Below, one piece after another: positions 51,488 to 56,175 of a stretch of 56,175 nt of DNA. The stretch covers positions 1 to 56,175 of the forward strand of contig NZ_JAPFGY010000024.1 of NCBI RefSeq assembly GCF_026586795.1, in the 5' to 3' direction. The translations under genes were made by a program, and so were the position numbers. Source of the DNA: Erythrobacter sp. WG. GTDB taxonomy: Bacteria; Pseudomonadota; Alphaproteobacteria; Sphingomonadales; Sphingomonadaceae. The notes beneath the pieces are model-generated. The model was not told the DNA's origin and searched no databases. It saw nothing but the letters and a program-made list of their open reading frames with translations. Positions within the stretch are counted from its first letter, which is position 1; each line of letters begins with the position of its first letter.

Positions 51488-52282
51488 ATGACCTACGAAA
51501 CCATTCTCGTCGAGACCGACGCCCGGGGCACCAGAGGCGTGACCCTCATCACCCTCAACCGCCCCCAGGCACTGAACGCTTTGAATTCGCAGGTGCTGGC
51601 CGAGCTGATCGAGGCTTTCGCCGCCTATCAGGCGGACAGCACGCAGCTCTGCGCGGTGGTCACCGGCAGCGGCGACAAGGCCTTCGCGGCCGGGGCCGAC
51701 ATCAAGGAAATGGCCGACAAGCCTGCGGCCGACTTCTACCTCGACGATTTCTTCGCGCCATGGACGTCCGAGATCGTCAGGAAGACGAGGAAGCCCTGGA
51801 TCGCCGCGGTCAACGGCTTTGCGCTGGGCGGCGGGTGCGAGCTGGCGATGATGGCGGACTTCATCATCGCCTCGGACAAGGCGAAGTTCGGGCAGCCCGA
51901 AATCAAGCTGGGCGTTGCCCCCGGCATGGGCGGATCGCAGCGGCTGACCCGTGCCATCGGCAAGTCGAAGGCGATGGAGATGTGCCTCACCGGACGCATG
52001 ATGGGCGCCGAGGAGGCCGAGCGCAGCAACCTCGTCGCCCGCGTGGTGCCGCACGAGGAGCTGCTCGCCGAGACGCTCAAGACCGCCGCGACCATTGCGG
52101 GGATGCCGCCGATGGCCACCATCGCCAACAAGGAGATGGTCAACGCCGCCTTCGATACCAGCCTCGACCAGGGCCTGATCGTCGAGCGTCGGATCTTCCA
52201 GATCCTTGCCGCGAGCGAGGACAAGGCTGAGGGCATGGCCGCCTTCATCGAGAAGCGCGAAGGGCAGTGGACGGGGCGCTAA
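51488..52282 (+). CDS. Enoyl-CoA hydratase
   Basis: A 264-aa crotonase of normal length: [53 protein letters not shown] and [20 protein letters not shown]. Both catalytic Glu positions of hydratases are present (GGGCE and QPEIKLG). It hydrates methacrylyl-CoA or similar enoyl-CoAs. AAGGAGAACAGG precedes ATG 51488. Confidence 0.95.
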   Translation: MTYETILVETDARGTRGVTLITLNRPQALNALNSQVLAELIEAFAAYQADSTQLCAVVTGSGDKAFAAGADIKEMADKPAADFYLDDFFAPWTSEIVRKTRKPWIAAVNGFALGGGCELAMMADFIIASDKAKFGQPEIKLGVAPGMGGSQRLTRAIGKSKAMEMCLTGRMMGAEEAERSNLVARVVPHEELLAETLKTAATIAGMPPMATIANKEMVNAAFDTSLDQGLIVERRIFQILAASEDKAEGMAAFIEKREGQWTGR

Positions 52283-52308
52283 GCCCGCCACGAAGGGAGA
52301 GCATAGCC

Positions 52309-53175
52309 ATGAAAATCGCCTTCATCGGCCTCGGCAACATGGGCGGCGGGATGGCCGCGAACCTTGTGAAAGCAGGCCACGAGGTCCGCGCCTTCGACCT
52401 CAGCGAAGCGGCGCTCGCCGCCGCGCGTCAGGCGGGGTGTGCGACCTTCGGCACCGCCAGGGAAGCCTGCGCGGGCGCCGAGGCAGTTGTCTCGATGCTG
52501 CCCAATGGCGCGGTCGTGAAGCAGGTCTACTGGGACGACGTGATCGGCCATGCGCCCGAAGGCGCGATCCTGCTCGATTGCTCGACCATCGACGTTGCCA
52601 CGGCGCGCGAGGTGATCTCGGTGACCGAGGCGCACAATTACCAGATGGTCGACGCGCCGGTCAGCGGCGGAATCGCGGCGGCAGCGGGCGGCACACTGAC
52701 CTTCATGGTCGGCGGCAGCGACGAGGCCTTTGCCCGCGCGAAGCCGCTCCTCGCCGCAATGGGCAAGGCGGTGATCCACGCCGGGGCTGCGGGCAACGGG
52801 CAGGCCGCCAAGATCTGCAACAATATGCTGCTCGCGATCCAGATGATCGGCACCTGCGAGGCCTTCGCCATGGCCGACAAGCTCGGGCTCGACGCGCAGA
52901 CGTTCTACGATATTTCTAGCGTCTCGAGCGGCCAATGCTGGTCGATGACCTCCTATTGCCCCGTCCCCGGAGTCGGTCCGGTGACCCCGGCGGACAACGG
53001 CTACCAGGGAGGGTTCGCTGTCGGGCTGATGCTCAAGGACCTGAGGCTGGCGATGGAAGCGGCCGAAGGCGCGGGCGCGACCGTCGCGCTCGGGCAGCAC
53101 GCCAAGGCTATCTACGAGGCCTTCGCCGCCGAAAACGCCGCCACCGATTTCTCCGGCATCATCCGCACGCTGTGA
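52309..53175 (+). CDS. mmsB: 3-hydroxyisobutyrate dehydrogenase
   Basis: A 288-aa NAD-dependent beta-hydroxyacid dehydrogenase: FIGLGNMGGGMAANLVKAGH (dinucleotide fold), DAPVSGGIAAAAGGTLTFMV (substrate-binding) and GNGQAAKICNNMLLAIQMIG with the catalytic Lys. It oxidises 3-hydroxyisobutyrate to methylmalonate semialdehyde. It is last in the valine cluster, 26 bp after the hydratase; the semialdehyde dehydrogenase mmsA is not in the window. Confidence 0.96.
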   Translation: MKIAFIGLGNMGGGMAANLVKAGHEVRAFDLSEAALAAARQAGCATFGTAREACAGAEAVVSMLPNGAVVKQVYWDDVIGHAPEGAILLDCSTIDVATAREVISVTEAHNYQMVDAPVSGGIAAAAGGTLTFMVGGSDEAFARAKPLLAAMGKAVIHAGAAGNGQAAKICNNMLLAIQMIGTCEAFAMADKLGLDAQTFYDISSVSSGQCWSMTSYCPVPGVGPVTPADNGYQGGFAVGLMLKDLRLAMEAAEGAGATVALGQHAKAIYEAFAAENAATDFSGIIRTL

Positions 53176-54031
53176 CGAGCGCTGCAAATTACTTGCCGGC
53201 GCGAGATTATCCGGCGATGCTTTAAGTCAGGGTTGCTTGCATATCCTTTGACAGCGCTTATGCAGCTTGACCGAGCTCTGACGTGCTTCCCTGACTGTTT
53301 GGGATAAGTGGTGGAGTTTGGTTCTTTCATGCGTTTTGGACGCGTTGAGGTTCACCGTGTCCGGCAGCCCGCCTCGAGGGCGCGGGGCAGATGGCAAACC
53401 GGCTTGTCGCTCAGCAGCGCATATGACCCATTCATTTTGGTGGCAATTGGCCGCGATGTCTAATCTTGCTCTTATGCCTGTTGCAGTGCGGTAACCCGTG
53501 TTTTCCGAGATCCGCTGACGCCGAGCGACCAAGGGCTCGGATGGGTTCGGGCGACCGGAGAAGTCAGGGTCGAACGGATCCAATCAATCGTTCAGATATG
53601 TTGGCTGACAGGATAAAGTAGCTTGAGCCAGTCGCCCTTGAGCGTGGAAAATCTGGCATGCTGTAAGCAATGTGATGCCCTCCTTAGCTGATATCTCCCG
53701 ATGTGACCAACGACCTCGGAGAGTTCGATGTCCACAAGCCATGCAGAAGATCGTTGGCAAACTTGTGACGTAGGGCACCTTGATCTATGGCTGCAACTGG
53801 GGGCCGCGAACACTTATTGTCGACAGGTTCAGGATGGAAAAGCAGATCGCATGAGGCTCTTGAGATCTTGGATCGCAGGTATCTTCCAGATACGTGACGA
53901 GGCGGCTCAAGGCGGGGAATGGTGGGAGATCGATCTGCTCATTGTGCTCATCCTAGGCAGCCTTGCAGCTGGCGCGCTGGCCTGGCTTCAGATGTGACTT
54001 GGCAGGAGCGGCAGCGATTCCTTGCCGGGTG
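53176..54031. other. Lower-GC decayed region before the IS3 element
   Basis: 856 bp of DNA with visibly lower GC than the rest of the window and only short open frames. None of the minus-strand frames gives recognisable protein. It probably holds eroded mobile or accessory genes. The single mildly credible ORF (53851-53997) is listed separately. Confidence 0.5.
53851..53997 (+). CDS. Possible small tail-anchored membrane protein
   Basis: A 48-aa frame with a basic start (MRLLRSWIAGIFQIRDEAAQ) and a C-terminal hydrophobic helix (DLLIVLILGSLAAGALAWLQ). The frame is open farther upstream to 53728, but that part looks non-coding. The ribosome site is weak. It may be a remnant of the decayed region. 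Confidence 0.25.
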   Translation: MRLLRSWIAGIFQIRDEAAQGGEWWEIDLLIVLILGSLAAGALAWLQM

Positions 54032-54094
54032 TGACGTGACCCCCTAATTTTCCTTCACGAACGATTAGAGTCTGGCCTTGAGGAAGGACAGACG

Positions 54095-54361
54095 TTGAAG
54101 CGTGCAAGGATTTCGGAAGAGCAGATCATTGGGGTGCTGAAGATGGCGGAATCGGGCGCGAAGCCCGCTGATTTGGCCCGGCGGCACGTGGTTTCTGAAG
54201 CGACGATCTACAACTGGAAGGCTGAGTATGGCGGGCTGGAGGTGTCGGAGGCCCGGCGTTTGCGAGAGCTCGAGAGCTAGAACGTGAAGCTCAAGCAACT
54301 GCTGGCCGATGCGATGCTGGACAACGTAGCTCTGAAGGATTTGCTGTCAAATAAGTGGTGA
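54095..54361 (+). pseudogene. IS3 transposase OrfA with nonsense codon
   Basis: The frame starts MKRARISEEQIIGVLKMAES and has the HTH of the family (DLARRHVVSEATIYNWKAEY). TAG at 54278-54280 interrupts it; after that the same frame continues NVKLKQLLADAMLDNVALKD to TGA 54361, matching the leucine-zipper end of intact relatives. Confidence 0.88.
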
Positions 54362-55253
54362 CGCCCGCCGCGAAGCGGGAGGCTGCCGCTCATCTCCAGG
54401 CGTGCCGTGGGATAAGCGAGCGGCGGGCGAGCCGCGTCATCGATGCCGATCGCAAGAGCGTGCGCTACCGTTCCATTCGGGATGATCACGATGCCCTGCG
54501 CGAGAAGCTGCGCGGAATGGCCAACCAGCGATGCCGGTTCGGCTACCGCCGCCTGCATATCCGGTTGCGCCCGGAGGGCGTGATGATCAACCGCAAGAAG
54601 GCTCAGCGGCTGTATCGTGAGGAAGGTCTGGCGGTTAGGCGGCGGCGCAGCCGCAAGCGTGCTGTCGGGTCCAGGGCACCGCCTCCTGTGCTGGCGCTGC
54701 CGAACCAGCGCTGGAGCCTGGACTTCGTCCATGACCAGATGGTTTCTGGCAGGCGGTTCCGGGTGCGCAACGTGGTCGATGACGTCACTAGGGAGTGCCT
54801 CGCGGCTGTGCCGGATTCCTCGAGCCGGGCACCGCGTCGTGCGCGAGCTGACCCAGCTGATCGCCCAGCGGGGCAAGCCCGGCATGATCGTCAGCGATAA
54901 TGGCACCAAGCTCACCAGCAATGCCGTGCTCGCGTGGTGCGGCCAGAGTGGCGTGGAATGGCACTACATCGCTCCGGGCAAGCCGATGCAGAACGGCTAC
55001 GTCGAGAGCTTTAACGGCCGTATGCGGGACGAGCTTCTCTTTCATGAGCCTTGCCCATGCACGGGTCGAGATCGCCGCCTGGGTCGAGGATTTCAACCGG
55101 GAGAGACCGCACTCGGTCTTGGAATACGCTACACCGGCGGCGTTCGCCGCCGAACTGAACAAGCAACGGCTTGGTTCGCTCCGCCCTACGGCCTGCGCTA
55201 CGCAGCCCCTTGCTTCAACCGCGCTGATGCCCAAGACAACCGCCCGGCTCTAA
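54358..55253 (+). pseudogene. IS3 transposase OrfB with two frameshifts
   Basis: It starts with GTG overlapping the OrfA stop. The rve integrase core is recognisable: first Asp in [11 protein letters not shown], second Asp in [11 protein letters not shown] and Glu in [14 protein letters not shown]. The frame shifts once near 54820 (after LAAVPDSS) and again near 55045 (after DELLFHEPC, where several codons present in relatives are missing), then continues [20 protein letters not shown] to TAA 55253. It cannot make active transposase. Confidence 0.88.
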
Positions 55254-55287
55254 TCCCAGCTGGGGAAAAGCTGGGGGTCACGTCAGG

Positions 55288-55620
55288 GCCGATCCGCGGC
55301 TGAGGCTGGTGATCCGTGACCGCGACGGGCCGACCACCAAAGCCGATTGTCTCAATCGGCTCTACGCCGCGCTTGTCGTCGACGAGGAGCGCGGCCAGCG
55401 CCGGTTCCGGGCGGTGGTGTTCCACGATGCCGAGGACATGGTCGATGCCGGTCCGCTGGACCTGCTCGACGAATGCATCACCGGCGGCGCGGACTTCGTG
55501 CAGCTGCCGGTCGAACCGCTGATCCCGCGCCACCGCGCCTTCTTCGCACGGCACGTCGGCGCGCCTTACTGCGAGGAGTTCGCCGAGGCCAATTACGCAA
55601 CGGCGTTAGATTGCGCATAA
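55288..55620 (+). pseudogene. Fragment of a NfrB-type (phage N4 adsorption protein B-like) glycosyltransferase
   Basis: Reading from the IS edge: [80 protein letters not shown], then YCEEFAEANYATALDCA and stop. The DGPTTKADCLN, HDAEDM and FVQLPV motifs belong to the middle of the GT2 domain of NfrB-like membrane glycosyltransferases. Both the N-terminal part and everything after YCEEFAEA are missing. The sequence left of the IS is not the missing N-terminus, so a deletion or rearrangement accompanied the IS. Confidence 0.82.
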
Positions 55621-55798
55621 TGGCGAGTTCTCAGTTCACCCGATGCCAATTGAGGTCAAATCTGGGCGAAGCACCCCTATTCGTCCAATGCACCAAGTTA
55701 CGGGGGAGAGTTAATCGCTAATTTGCAATATTTGTTAGGTTTCGGATTCTCACCTGATTGCTATAGATCGTATATGGAGCATCACAGGGGGTGGCCTT

Positions 55799-56113
55799 AT
55801 GAACAAGAATGTAATTAAGCGGCTGGCCGAAACGCTGGACTCTGCGCAGCATATTTTGGAAGAACTCCGCTTGAGCTCTGGCTGCGACTCTTATCCGAAA
55901 CTCCCCAACCTACCTGAAAGTCGCCATCAAGTCGCTTACGAGTCTGCCGTCCGAATGCTTGCAGATCGTCGCGCTCGGAATAATTACTTCACTGATCCTG
56001 ATATGTTCGGAGAGCCCGCTTGGGACATACTGCTCGATCTATATATACATCAGTTCCAGAACGACGAGGTGAGCGTCAAGGCCGCGTGCGTCGGTTCAGT
56101 ATCCATCCGGTGA
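55799..56113 (+). pseudogene. Winged-helix (MarR-like) protein, frameshifted
   Basis: The frame gives 104 aa: MNKNVIKRLAETLDSAQHIL at the start and RARNNYFTDPDMFGEPAWDI LLDLYIHQFQ (space for length) before an abrupt end ACVGSVSIR. The GEPAWDILL block matches the intact protein at 6905-7318. The expected winged helix after VKAACVGS is found only by changing frame more than once in 56090-56175 (a possible ALKRW and GMPLAP in other frames). So it is a decayed gene, or the window end carries sequence errors. The start of the frame looks normal and its GC is lower than the chromosome average. Confidence 0.6.
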
Positions 56114-56175
56114 GGGCCGCGGCGTGAAGCGGTGAGACTGTCTATCGGTCGTCGAGGAATGCCTCTGGCCCCTCT

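Larger units (their letters stand above)
54032..55285 (+). mobile_element. Decayed IS3-family insertion sequence (IS407-like)
   Basis: A 1254-bp element bounded by TGACGTGACCCCC at 54032-54044 and its inverse ending at 55285. The terminal repeats match over about 22 bp with three central mismatches (TAA versus AGC), ending in TTTTCC. It carries orfA and orfB of an IS3 transposase, both broken. No direct target repeat is seen (GGTG on the left, GGGC on the right). A glycosyltransferase fragment begins right at its right end. Confidence 0.88.

Noticed and set aside
53227..53583. A 118-codon minus-strand frame in the low-GC region
   Set aside because: No start context, no recognisable motif, and composition unlike a maintained gene.

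Overview
The window is high-GC DNA (by eye about two-thirds G+C) from an alphaproteobacterium. The best guess is the Erythrobacteraceae/Sphingomonadales, from protein style (GapR, DUF1244, DUF2853, DUF2975 with XRE, a NfrB fragment, PnuC/NadR) and from sphingomonad-type REP repeats. Identification rests on recognising proteins by eye; no database search was run.

Layout. 1-7.5 kb: accessory and regulatory genes: a DUF2975-like membrane protein with an XRE regulator, an alpha/beta-hydrolase lipoprotein, a Zn-alcohol dehydrogenase coupled to an SRPBCC protein, a chloroperoxidase-like hydrolase, a GAF-EAL protein with lost catalytic residues, and an AraC / winged-helix / 51-aa small-protein operon. 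7.6-9.9 kb: groESL under a CIRCE element. 9.9-13.4 kb: a DUF2853-TM-OmpA fusion, an MscS channel and a MATE pump. 13.8-25.9 kb: a perfect parS site, then rplJL on the minus strand and rpoB-(small membrane ORF)-rpoC on the plus strand. The usual co-directional rplJL-rpoBC block is split; psiE and a second DUF2975/XRE pair sit between the halves.

26-37.9 kb: gltX, an NDUFA9-like protein, a GT-C glycosyltransferase, dienelactone hydrolase, nitronate monooxygenase, purT, a PAS-GGDEF protein with a degenerate active site, a PilZ-XRE fusion, lysC and ubiG. 38-44.7 kb: a nicotinamide-riboside salvage operon (YffB-PnuC-NadR-GDPD); ruvC and yebC with a tiny CTG-initiated ORF between them; a CPBP protease; an AAC(3)-I-like acetyltransferase with YbjQ; gapR; DUF1244. 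44.8-53.2 kb: pyk, a CHASE2-GGDEF pseudogene, a four-gene chain joined by ATGA overlaps (I78 inhibitor lipoprotein, RidA, DUF1214, DUF1254) and a valine-catabolism operon (acyl-CoA dehydrogenase, HIBYL-CoA hydrolase, enoyl-CoA hydratase, mmsB). 53.2-56.2 kb: a lower-GC decayed region with a broken IS3 element, a NfrB-type glycosyltransferase fragment and a frameshifted winged-helix gene.

Themes. Cyclic-di-GMP genes recur: an EAL protein, a GGDEF protein and a pseudogene all look catalytically dead, while a PilZ-HTH fusion keeps its ligand-binding motifs. Two DUF2975/XRE modules are paralogous. Several genes are too short or use unusual starts: a 51-aa protein at 7352-7507, a 29-aa membrane peptide at 41540-41629, and a CTG start for the AAC(3)-like gene. 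The strongest structural observations are the parS site beside the inverted rplJL and the PilZ-XRE transcription factor.
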